Assembly: GCA_018350325.1 (NCBI GenBank)
Contig: JAEVLN010000001.1
Coordinates: forward strand, 1,229,501-1,293,500
Origin: Globodera rostochiensis
Taxonomy: Eukaryota; Nematoda; Chromadorea; Rhabditida; Heteroderidae
Reading direction: 5' to 3'
DNA length: 64,000 nt
Under the pieces are notes generated by a model. It saw only the letters and a program-made list of their open reading frames with translations. It was not told the DNA's origin and did not search any database. A program made the position numbers and the translations under genes. This document shows positions 12,170-24,000 of the stretch, one piece after another; the stretch's first letter is position 1, and each line of letters begins with the position of its first letter.

Positions 12170-14449
12170 ATGCCGTTATCTCTGCTCAGAGTTGTAACAG
12201 AAATCGACCTGAAACGACCATTTTCATTCACCTCCACAAAAAGGACAATGCTGAAGCCCGTGCACACGCTGGTGGTTCGTGACTGGAAGGAAGACGTGGT
12301 CCAATTGGTCCAATTCCCGCGCACGCACACCATCATTTCGCCGTCACCATTTGCACTGAAGCTTGAGACCTTTTTGCGCATGAACAACATCAAATACCAC
12401 GTATGTATGGAGCCGCATTTCGTTTGTAATTCGAATGAGAAAATTTGAAAATTCAAATTTTTTTGGGAGAAAACAAAATTTTGAACTCTTCGTATAATTG
12501 GTTGAAATTTGATGATTTTTAGGGGCTAGGAAGTGGGAACCTGGAAATTTTTTAAACAACTGTCCGAAAAAATAGTTATTTTGTGCATGCAGAATGTGAG
12601 CAACGACTTCACCAAGGCGTCCGCCAAGGGCCAAAGTCCGTTTATTGAGCTGAACGGACGCCAATTTCCGGACAGCGGCATGTGCATTGAGCAATTGCAC
12701 TCGCATTTCAAATTGCCAATTGACAACCATCTGAGCGCCAACGAACGTGCCCAGCTGCGCGCCTTCAATATGCTCATTGAGGAGTCGTTGTTCAGGTTTT
12801 TATTTTTTCAATTTTTTTAATTGAAAATCGAAAAAAAGTTTTTATGGATAAAAGTTAGAGACGGGAATTTTTAAGTGGCCGGACCAGAAAACCGGATTCC
12901 AGATTGACCTGGCTTGAGTCAGGACCCGGATAATCTGGGTTTTAGCAACAACAAAAATTATTCGGATTCTGTCCAACCGGGTCCAGTCTCTATACGTACG
13001 ATCAGGGCAGAAAAAATTTTGGGAGGGGGAATTTGAACCATCTGAGCGCGGCGCTCAAATGGCTTTCCCATTTGAGCGCCAAGGTATTTTATTTGAAGGA
13101 ATTTTTAAAAAAAGTTTCAAAAATGCAAATTTTTTTTTGATTTTTGCTGGCAATTTGTTAAAAAATTGGTCAAAAAATTGTAAAAGTGTAAAACAAAGGG
13201 TCCCCCCTCTTATTTTTTTCCTCCAATTTCATTTTGGGGGGGGGGGGGGAATTCCCCCCCTGGCTACGGCCCTGCGTACGATCTTCCCGAATGAAAATCG
13301 AATAAATTTAAATTAGCCCGTCGTATGAATAGATTTTACGGTTCTGGAATAAACAATCCATCCCCTTTTGTTTCAGATGTCTCCAATGCGACCGGAGTAA
13401 GGACTACGGATGGTTGGCCTCCGACAAGGGCTATGCACCGCTGTTGACAAGCATGCAGAAGTTCTTTTTCCAAAAGTTGCTCATCAAACAGTTGCAGTCT
13501 CGCGTGAGTAGGATAGAACAGTCTGGGAGTCGTCCAATGACAGTATCCAGAATAATTGGGGAAGTGGTGTTGGAAATCGGGGGGGGGGGGAAATAGTAAA
13601 ATTTTAGCAAATGTGCCCATATGTTCTTGAGAGTATTTTTTAATCAATTACAGCTCAAAAAGACGTGCGTCGGTCAAGGCTATGGGCGCCATACACAAGA
13701 GGAAATTGACGACATTGCCAAGAAAGATCTGATGGCCATTTCCACGTGAGTTTTGTGTACTCATTTTTCACGTTTGGGCGACTGTATAATGATTTTTCAG
13801 CTTTCTCGGCGAGAAACCTTTCTTTTTCGGCGACAACCCGACGACGGTGAGTTTTTTTTGTCCAGAAAACAGCAATTTAGTGGTATGTAAAGATTGTGAC
13901 ACTTTCATTTCTGAAAAAGATTAAAATTTTGACCATAATTTTTAAACTGTATAAAACACAGAACTTTGTTATCTCATACATCTACAGGCGAATTAGAACT
14001 TTTGAATGATATCAATTTTATATATAGTGCTTGATTGACTAATACAAAAGTTATGACGTCCTAAACGCCCCTGTCGGCCAGTTGTTCTATTTTGACAACA
14101 TATTTCAATTTAGTTGGATGCAACACTGTTCGGCCATCTGGTGCAGTTTACGGACGCCCCGATGAAGTCAGACGCCATCAAACCGTTCATTGAGACGAGC
14201 ACGCCTAACCTGGTCGCGTATGTGCAGCGCATGAAGGAGCGCTACTGGCCCGACTGGGCCCAGATTCTTGAACACTTGGCGCTGAACCCGGAAGACCTGG
14301 AGAAGTCAAAGGAGGAGGCGGCGGCCACCGTCGCCGGGGAGAATGGTGCCAAAGTGGCGGACCAACCGCAACAAGTGACCACGGTGGTAACAGAGGTCAC
14401 CACGACGGCACCGGCGTCGGAGGGCATGACGGTTCAGGCGCAAGGCTGA
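12170..14449 (+). CDS. Failed-axon-connections / CDR-type GST-fold protein
   Basis: Six exons: 12170-12400, 12593-12795, 13377-13503, 13654-13745, 13801-13846 and 14114-14449. All junctions are GT-AG with consistent phase, giving 344 aa. The N-terminal thioredoxin-like part (VVQLVQFPRTHTIISPSPFALKLETFLR, residues about 45-72) and the following KGQSPFIELNGRQFPDS segment are typical of the FAX/CDR (metaxin-like GST) family, known from Drosophila failed axon connections and C. elegans cadmium-responsive CDR proteins. The helical C-terminal half contains FLGEKPFFFGDNPTTLDATLFG, also a family hallmark. It ends in an unstructured Ala/Glu/Thr-rich tail. The precise role is unknown; the family has been linked to axon guidance and metal or stress responses. 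Intron 2 carries a small inverted-repeat element and a poly-G run. It is convergent with the gld-2-like gene. Confidence 0.9.
12857..12991. mobile_element. Small inverted-repeat element in FAX/CDR intron 2
   Basis: The ends AGAGAC and GTCTCT are inverted, and the interior contains ACCGGATTCC/GGACCCGGATAATC-like motifs. Related ACCCGGATAATATCCGG-type sequence occurs near 19400 in the gld-2 intron, so this is probably a dispersed miniature element. Confidence 0.35.
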
Positions 14450-15786
14450 GCCACCGAAGAAGAAGGGTGGGGACGGCATGACCTGCGGATGGGCGGTTTG
14501 ATCGGCGTTTATTTGTCTCTGTTTCCATCTCTGCCATCAACGATCGGATCCTTTCTCATCACGATGTCGTCCTGTCCTGTAACTTCTCTTCCCGTACAAA
14601 TCGCACACCATCCCCATTCCGCACGATACCCGCAGTGATGTCCCAAGTCGTACGGTTTCAAAATGTGTTGTAGTAGTTTATGGCAGCTTAAGATTGGAAA
14701 ATAGAATTGAAATCGGGGTTTTTTTTGTTCATGAAAATCGAATTTCCAATTCAGAATCACTTCTTGGGGTATCACTGCGGTTATTCGTGTTGTCCTCCTA
14801 ACCCCTTCACCCCGTGGAAGTGCAACGGATACAATTTTTAAAAAGTGGCTGAACTTTGTCAAAAAAACAAAATCGGATCCGCCACACTTTCACGCCTCTC
14901 CTTGACAAAAGCGCACTCTCTGATCTTTGTTTTGATGATTCCACCTTTAACATATTTTTTTACCTTAACCGTCCACAAATTTTTGCATTGGTTGGGTTGA
15001 ACAGAAAAACGCTTTTCCGAATTAAGTTTGTTTGGTACAGAAAATGTTTTAATTTCAACCCAACCATTTGTTCGCCCCTTTCCCAGCTTTGCCACGGATC
15101 CATCCGTCCTTCCCTCTCTATATCACCAATCTTTAACAAACGTAAGGCCTTCTGTTTGTGGCGCCTATGACCCGAGGATGAAAACATTTCCTTTTTTTCT
15201 GACCCTTCCATTCACTCACATCAGCTTATGGCTTTTTTGGTCTATGCCTATATTCTAATGAAAAATATTTACACATTTTTTGTTCGGCTTTTACATCACG
15301 AAAAAAACGGAATATGACATTCGACTGCCATTATGTGGTGGCTCAAATTGCGGATGTTGGGGCCGCAAATAGGACGTTATTCATTTGAAAAGCGGTGGGT
15401 AAACAAAGATCGTAAGGCTCAGACTCAAATTAGGTCGAGAAACACGACATTGACATTCGTTTTTTTGGACTACCGTATTCCGCAACCGTTCGAACAAATG
15501 AGGCCTTCAATCTCAACAAATCGGTGTGTCAATCGACAGCTTAGGTGGAGGCCGCGACCCAACTGCCTACTTGCCCACAATTCCCTACAGTACAGAAATA
15601 TACGGAAGCCGCAAAATCATAAAATCTCGTTATAGCGTCCACTTTTCATTGCAAGAAAATGAAACAATTAAAAAATTTTCCATCGCCGGTGGTGGGGTGT
15701 TGCAGCTGAACAAATTCACTAAACAATTATTGGACCAAAATCAATGATGTAATATAATATTTGTTCAATATTCGTAACAGGAATAG
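14450..15786. other. Convergent intergenic spacer
   Basis: This lies between the 3' ends of the FAX/CDR gene (plus) and the gld-2-like gene (minus). It is AT-rich with no supported exon. Open stretches such as 15526-15747 lack splice support and recognisable motifs. Confidence 0.4.
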
Positions 15787-18700
15787 TTAAATTTTTTGCG
15801 CCGACGTCGACGGCTCCACAGGCGTTCCCAGAAAACGGTCCAGGTCCCGTTGCTTGTCCAACTCGCGATAACTGTCCACAAAGGCCTTCTTGATGTCCTG
15901 GAACAGAGGAAACGGGATTAAATCAAATATTCAATAATTATGGGGAAAAAGATCAAATAATGAAAATTTTATATATTTTTAATGAAATTTTATTTCCATA
16001 AACAAATTTGTTTTTGGAATGTGTCCGTTCGCCTTCCTCTACCTGGAAAATGCGCTCGTCATACACAGAATGGGCCGCGTTGGACAGCGTGAAAGGCTCC
16101 TCAATGCAAATGCAATGCCATTGGGACAACGTGTTGAAGGGGGACTAAACATGAAATAATAAATTCCACACATTTTATAATGAAATTTGTATTTAACAGC
16201 CACCACAATTTGAAGCCCCTTAATTTCACCGGCATTAAAGCAAACACACACACAATGCCAACCTGGTTTTGTGCCACCTGCGCCCTGTTGACCTTTTTGC
16301 CCATCCGAATGCTTATTGCGTCTGCGTCAAAACTGCAAACATGCAACAATTTTATTTTATTATTTTAAAAAATCAAACAAAATTAAAGTTTTTGGACAAT
16401 TTGGCACCACGGACAATGAGCCTCATTCAATTGAGCTTTTTCAAACCACACCCCCAGCCATTTACCAACAACTACCGTAATGCACCCACTCACTCAAACT
16501 GGAAGGCGTAATAGCGGAGGAAACCGAGCAACAGATCGCTGAGCGCCGCATCCTCCTTGAACTGCCAGCCCATGGCGGTCGGAATGGGTTCAAACGGCAA
16601 CGACACGTTCAATGAACGCACATCTGCACGTCCGTTGAATCGTTTCGGGTACATCTGCTGCAGGTTGGGCAACACGGATGGCTGCGCACCGCATTGCAAA
16701 AAATGGATGACCATCAGCACCAGCGAGTACGAGGTGAAGGAGGAGCAAGCGGAGTCGTTGATGCCATGCCGCTTTGCCCATTCCTTGACCACCATCACCA
16801 GCGGCCGAACACGCCAGTCAACTGTGTTGGGTGAGAGAATGGGTTCCAATTTTGGACAAAATTGCCGAAAAGAACACCCCCGCCCCTCCTCAACTGACAG
16901 GAGCTGTAGTAGCACATCAGGTGCGTGTTGCGAATGGCCACCGAGTTGTTGACGTTCAGGTCCACCGTGATGTCGTGGAAGGTGCCGATGAATTTGATGC
17001 GCAAAATCGGCACCTTGGCCAAGATCAGGTTCTGCTCGCTCACAATTTTGTTGCTCTCCAGCGTCCGCATTACCGACGAAAGGATCACCACCGCGTCTGT
17101 GCGCTGATCAATCTGCAATTAGAAAATATGTTTCAAAATTTTGGTCTTAGAAACCAATATTTTTAATAAAACCAACACCGCTAAGTGTTTCATAATTTCT
17201 ATGGAGTTACCAGAAAATATTTAAACTTTAGAAAAAACAAAATTGAAACCCTACCCCCTACCCCCCCCCCTCCCAGCCAAATCTCACGTCGCGATTCGTT
17301 ATCATCAAACAAAGGTCCAGGTCTGATCGTTTCGTTCCAAATCCGTTCAGTGACGAACCGACAATGTAAAGTCCACACACTAAATACAAATGTTCACGAA
17401 AACATTTTTAAAATATTATTTTTCCCTATCCTTCATGTCAAAAGATTCTCTTAAGTACAGAACCAAATTCCAAAGTAGATAGGTAGCTGTTTTTTAGACC
17501 TCAAAAAATCATGGTAATGAAGGGCACTATGCTCATCTCAAACTCACTAGGAAAAATTGGCGAAATTGCATAATAAAGCTGGTCACGTAGTTGCAATTTG
17601 CGATTGAGCTGTGCATGCGTCTGGTCCTCGTTGTAATGGAAGTCGCGGATTCGCTCACTTAGCTAAATTTTGTCAAACTTTAAAGCTAGTTGAAAAAAAG
17701 AAAAATTTAACTAACAACAAATTTAGATTTTATAAAGAAAAAATAAAAAATAGAACAACATTCATCCGAAATTTTCGGAAAGAACTTTTCTTTCCAGGAG
17801 GGGGTAGAAGCCCGACCCCCACACATTTTGGTCAGGGTTTTCGCCCCCGTTTAATGACAAATCCATCAAAAAACTTTTGAATAATCGCTGACCACGTCCA
17901 TTCTGGAGATCGCTTCGTCACTGTTCATCGACGACCGTTTGTTGTTGGCGGGCGCACTGTTGGAGCCGGCGCTGCAGTGCCGACTGCGATGAATCGGCGT
18001 GTGGCCAGCAGTGGACATCATCAAAATGGTGGGCGGCGCCAGCGGAACAGGAGGAGACGGCGGTGGTGAAATCGACTGCGGCAGAGCTAAACAAAAAAAA
18101 AAGAAGATATTTTTTGCTGATTTGATTTTTCACCCGATTTTTTTCAATTTATTCCAGGACCCACTTACTATAAAAATAAACTATCAGTCTGAAAAACTAA
18201 TTAAGCAGGCCCGACCACTGAAGGCTTTGTAGCCGAAACCCTGAAGATTTACGCAAGTGTTTGAACAGAATTTCGGTTACGCGTATATTATTTGCAAACC
18301 ATAAATACTATAAAACCAGAACTCACCAAAATTTTAAAATATGTTAGCATACATATAATTTCGGAATTTTTTGGTCAGTTTTAATGTCCAGAGATTCCGT
18401 GTTCCACTTTGTAAAACGATTTTTATGACAAAAACAAAACACTCACATTACGCGCAGCATAAAAAATGTTTTTTTGAACAAATTGTAAACCTGATTTTAT
18501 GCCCACACACCTGGGTCAACTGTAATACAGCAGAATGAATGCTGTAAATATAATGAGAAACAATTCAACACAATGCAAAACTGCTTAAATGTAATTGCGC
18601 CCCCCTAAATGTCACACAATATTTGCTAATCACACTCAAAAGCCGTACCCAGGAGTCGGTTTTTTTCGCGGGGGGGGGGGGCTAATTTGTAAGACACAAA

Positions 18701-21078
18701 AAAGAGTAAAAGTCCGGTACCCAAAAATACCACAAATTTCTAAAAAAAACTTTCCGTCAGTTTTCATGAGGAATTTGCTAGATACCCCTGCCCCTGAGTA
18801 CGGCATCACTCTCACAGATAGAAGACATTCGCATATTTTACAGTGAAATTAAAAGTCCATTGCTGAAAAATTTCTGCTGAAAAGAAAAAATTGGTTGCAT
18901 TGGTATAGGAAAGGGGCAAAAGAACACAAATCTGAATAAAAACATTTTTGGATGTTTTTGCTTGCCTTTTTTTGGCGAATAAAGCGTAATTCATTCAAAA
19001 TCAATCTCGTGTTTTCATTCCTCGTTTACCTCCTTTTTACCAATAAATTATTCTGTTGGGTAGTGAAAGCACCACAAATAAATTGGAACCGGAAAACGCT
19101 ATCAAAAAAACTGTCTGGAGGATAAAGGGCGCGCTACAAATGTCGAAGCCTCGAAATGTTATGTACGAAATATCGAATTTTTTTCTACCAAGCCGAGGCT
19201 AGGCCTATCCTAAGCAGGCTGAGGCGTACTTGACATTTTGTAAGGCAGCGCCTATAGCTGTTAAAGTTTTATTTTTAAGCTTTACCAAATTTGTTGCGGT
19301 TATAGTCAGTTTAAAAAAATGCGAAAAAATTTCTAAACAAATGCTTACTATTAGTACAGAATCTAAGTTCGGTTTTGGTGTTAACTAGGGTTGGACAAAA
19401 CCGGATATTATCCGGGTCCCCCGGAACATAAGACGTATTTTTGTTTTCTCTTTTGTTGGTGTACTGTAGTATTATCGATTTTTGTTTCGTTTCAATGAAA
19501 ATCCTTTTTGGTCTACACAACCATGTCACCTTTTCTGTTCTCGTTTGTGACTGCCAAGAAAAAAAAAGGTACAAATTATGCAAAACGTTCACATAGGTAT
19601 GTACATATTGCACATGTATTCTTTCCGAAAATTGGCCTACCGAAGCGATATAAAATTGTATTTAGTTTTAATTTAAAAATAAATAATTCGTTTTTCGTGA
19701 CAGCCAAAAACGCTTTCCTACATATATTATTTATACATCACCTCCCCTCTTTACCGAATGTGTTCTCTGCCATTGTCTCCACCGCTGAAACATGCACTTC
19801 CCCTTCTTCTCCCTCTTCCTCCTCCTCCTCAAAGCGTCGTGACAGTCGTCGCACCGCGTCTCTGGTGCCACGACTCATGCGAACAATTCGTCGGTCAAAG
19901 GTCGGCGGAGAGTTTGGGGTGCTCGACGCACACGAATCCGTGGCGGACGATGCCAACAACGCGTCCGGACGGTGCTGTTCCGTCAACAATTCTGTCTGCA
20001 CATCTTCCTCATCATCTTCATGTTCAGGATCAACATCATCTTCATCTGCTGCATTATGATGATGCTTATCCGGTGTGCTTCGACCGCCTTCTGTTGGCGT
20101 GGTGGAACGTGAGCTGCGCCCGGTGGTGGCACTCTCTTCCGCCGAGGACATCGATTCCACACCGGATGTGCTGCTTGGGCATGCCGGTACCACCGGCAGC
20201 AGCAAATCCTCGTCCGGAAGCAGTTCAGCAGCAACGGAGACTGCACTTTGCTCTAAGAACAATAGCGATGATGATGATGATGTTGGAAGGTCATGGTCAT
20301 CTTCCGTCATCTGAAGCACTTCACTGTTGTCCGCAATGGCGGGCATTCCCATAATTTCTGATCTCCTCTTCATGTCCAGCATGGCCAGCAACAGCAGCTG
20401 GCGAGAGCTGCTCTCGTTTGGCGCTATGTAAAGCAACGTTCGCTCGATTGGCATTGCCGGGAGCAGTGGGATCAGCGGTGGGATTGGCACCAGACGACGG
20501 TCGTCACCGAAAAAGTGCCAGTTCGGTAGACGACGGAACATCGGGTTGTCGAACAGCAGACGGCTCGACGACGACCGATGCGGCGACCGTTGCCTGCTGA
20601 CCATGTAGTCGCTGCTGTTCATTGACGGATGATCGGGTCCAAGTTGGACAGTGGCAAAACGCACACCGGATGACGATGCCGGCACGACAGACTCGACAAT
20701 GGGACGGCTTGAAGACATCAACGGCGAAAACGGTGTCCATTTGTTGAACAATTTCTGTTGTTGATGCTGAACATTCAAATTGTTCTGCTCCTGTTGTCCG
20801 AAAAATTCAAACACGACAAACTGAGGCTCCTGTTGCTGCGGCACTTGAGGGCGTTGCTGTTGTTGTACAGCTTGACGTTGTGGAGGCCATGGTTGGGCGG
20901 CAGCCCCACCGGGCTTTATCTGGGGTACCAGAAGGGTTGGCACTTGGAAGGACACGCTGTTGTCCGTTGTTGACCCGCTGCTGCTGCTGCTGCTCAGTCC
21001 CTGCTGCTGTTGAGGATGATTTGTTTGCTGGTGATGCTGCTGCTCCGTGTTGGAGTTGTTGGTCAAAGGTGCGGCCAT
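15787..21078 (-). CDS. gld-2: GLD-2-like cytoplasmic poly(A) polymerase
   Basis: Nine exons on the minus strand: 21078-19755, 18086-17893, 17662-17548, 17379-17288, 17112-16899, 16821-16494, 16332-16263, 16144-16043 and 15897-15787. Phases agree throughout, giving 849 aa. The catalytic motif [19 protein letters not shown] (residues about 549-567) holds the GSS and DxD of DNA-polymerase-beta-type nucleotidyltransferases, and the third Asp is in DITVDLNV (about 626). The central and PAP-associated domains follow ([33 protein letters not shown], and [20 protein letters not shown] near the C terminus). GLD-2 extends poly(A) tails of dormant mRNAs, mainly in the germ line, with RNA-binding partners. 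No RNA-recognition domain is seen here. The first exon (441 aa, Ser/Gln/acidic-rich) joins exon 2 across a 1.67 kb intron. The phase fits (TTCG|GTAAAG to TTTAG|CT), but this junction is the least certain. Confidence 0.88.
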
Positions 21079-24000
21079 GAATTCCAGTTTAGACAAATTT
21101 TTCGTGGCAGATGAATGAATTTTGTTGATGAAAGAGGTTAGGAATAAAAATCTGCTGCTCTTTTGTTCGCTTTCTTCTGTCGGCTAGTCTAATTAAATAA
21201 TGATGGATTGGTGACCTACAAAAACAACAATAACAACAACAATTTGTGCTTTTCGTCGTCGCTATTTAAGCCTCAACAAACAATAATAATAGTTGTTTTG
21301 TTGTCGTTTCGTTATTTTCAAAGTGTCGTCGTTGTGCTGGTGGCTGCTGCTTAACCGGAAGAACTGTTGTTGTCGTCGTTGATGATCCAACCGGAAGAAC
21401 TGTTGCAGCTGCTGATGCTGATTTGTCTTCGTCAATGAGGCTTTTTCTCTGTTTCCTATTGGCGTCCTTCTCTTGCGTGTCGTCTCGTTCAAAAAATAAT
21501 GCTTATTCCGAATGTACTGCTTGAAGATGAAGAATAATTTTTTTTTGTTATCTTCCGATGCGTTTTCCGTGTTCTTCAGCTCCGTCGGACGGAACATTCG
21601 CTGCACAAAAGCGCTGAGGAGGCAAAGATTTTGTGGAGATGAGGCGGAAGAGAGATAAAATGAAGATGGTGGAGGAGATGATGAAGTTGCCGGATGAACA
21701 ACCGGATGCTGAAGAATTGTTGGATGAAAGAACGTAAGAGTGATGCGTGGAAGGGGGGGGAGGGCTGATCGGGTGGGGAGGGGGTGGATTAGAATGAAAT
21801 TGTGAAAATAATGACGAAAACAAAAAATAGACCCCAATTTTGACGGGAATGGGGGGGAGGGGGGGGGGGGGAGCGCGAGCAGTAAATGGATGTGGAAGAT
21901 GGAAAAATATTCCGGGCTGGATGTGGGGGGGGGGGATGAGGGGAGGAAGATGGATGCTCTTCATTCAGCGGAGGACAATTCTCCCGTTTTGCACTTTTGA
22001 ATAATCCAGCAGGTGTATTATAGTATATATGGGCCAATAAATGGGGGTTGAATTCAAAATGAGCTGAACAAACATGGAGGCGAAATGCGTGTGGTTGCGG
22101 CGATGGACGCAAAATGGAAGGAATACGGAAGGAAGGAAGGAAAGAAAGGAAACATGGAAGAGGATGAAGGAAGAAAAGAGGCGAAAGAATGGAAAAGAGG
22201 AGGAGGAGGGATAAAGAGAAGAATTTTTAATACAGAATAAGAAGATGTGATGAAGAAGATAGATAATGAACTCAAATTTGCAGTCTCGACACTGAAGAAC
22301 CATGCACAATTGTTTGGCCAAGGCCAAATAAATGTGACAGAATTTGAATTTGATGATCGAATGGGTGTTTAAATTTATGAGTTGATCGAGATGCACCGCA
22401 TGAACAGAGCAGAGAGCAGGCAACGAGCGATTTACGACGGACACCGGACAGCCGACCTCAACCCCTCCAATTTATCCAAACACCGTTCACTCTTCCCTTC
22501 CATCCAACCGTTAATTCCATATTTGTAGGCAAATATGGGAATGAATGAATATGCATCGATGAAAGGCATTTAAATTGATCGTAAACTTGACAAAGATGGA
22601 TGAATATGAATGAGAAGGGTTTGGAGGAGGAAGGAGGGAGGGGATGTGATGAAGTGGAATGAGGACGAACGAATCGGAGGAGGATGAATTGAAGAATTAA
22701 GGAGGAGGTGGAAAGGGAAGAGGATAAACTGGAAGAGGAAGAAGAAGTGATGGGGAGAGGGGATGAGCTGGAAGAAGTGATGGGGGGATGAGGATGAACT
22801 GGAAGAAATGATGGAGGGGGGGATGAACTGGAAGATGATGGGGGGGGGGATGAACTGGAAGAACAAGTGATGGGTGGGCACCGCCGGATGGACACAAATA
22901 GGGTCAGCCCAGCTGACCCCGAAAGTGCCAGCGATTGATACCCCGAGATATTAAGTAAAAAGTGGCAGTCCCGCTGAATTGGCCAAGTGTAAAAGATGGT
23001 TTGAACCGGATCATGTGAACGATTCAAAGATCAGCAGATCATTTTAAGAAGGATTGTTCCCATTTATGGAATAAACGATGAAATCGGACGGGACGGAATG
23101 GAAGAATGTTGTCATAAGACCCTCAGGGCTCCCAAATCTGATTTTGACTGTTCCTTCCCCCCCCCCCCCAATTCCATCATCGCACCTTTTTTGCCCTCCC
23201 CCCCCCCATTTGACCTTTGCCAGGGGGAAAAGACAAAAAATGGCCTTGAAGGGCAAATTCTGTGGGCGCTGTGCTGCGCAAGGGGAATTTTTGCCTCTCC
23301 CCCGAGGGGAAAGTCGCTGATTTTGTCTGATAAAACCCATTCAATGAAATGAATATGGAGGGGAACTCGGAGAGGAATAATATATACTACAAAGAAGAAA
23401 GTCAGAGTCACATGAGCTGAGGGCGTCAATTTGGGGAGGATGGAATATAAACATTTGATGGGATCGGAATGAAACCGAGAATTGACCTTGATTGGAAAAC
23501 GAGACTTCCCCTTCAAACCCCGAGACCGAGCAGCGTGCCCCTAATTTGTAAGGGAAAAAGTTTATCGATTGTTGTCCAAAATCAATGGCTTGGCTTTTGG
23601 TGGCTCCATGCTTGCTAGCTTTTCGTGGGTATTGAAACCTGTTTACCATGAGAGAGAGGCTAATTTGTGAAAAAAATAAAATTGCCCAAGGCGCCAGCTT
23701 CTGTGACAGAAAATGATCAAGGCGAAAGTGTTTGATCACTTTGCTGATCATGAATGATTGATTTGCTCTGTGACCTCGAGCAATTGGAAACTTTTTAGTT
23801 ATTATATTATGTGTCTCTCATCAGCGGTTCCCCGTAGTTCAACGATTAATTTAGAGAGTTTTTGGCGGCGAAAAAAAAATTTCTTCGTAATTTTCCGTCC
23901 TTTATCATCAACAGAATCAAATTTATTGAGAGAATGGCAACAAAAATGAATTATAGGAGGAGGAGGAGGGGGAGGAGGAGACCAAAAAGAATGAGTTGGA

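Noticed and set aside
19738..20354. Plus-strand frames opposite the first gld-2 exon
   Set aside because: They mirror the minus-strand Ser/Gln-rich exon. Only the minus frame is open for 1.3 kb and splices in phase into the polymerase.
22458..23027. Ser/Pro/His-rich minus-strand frames
   Set aside because: They come from purine-rich plus-strand repeats and are low complexity throughout.
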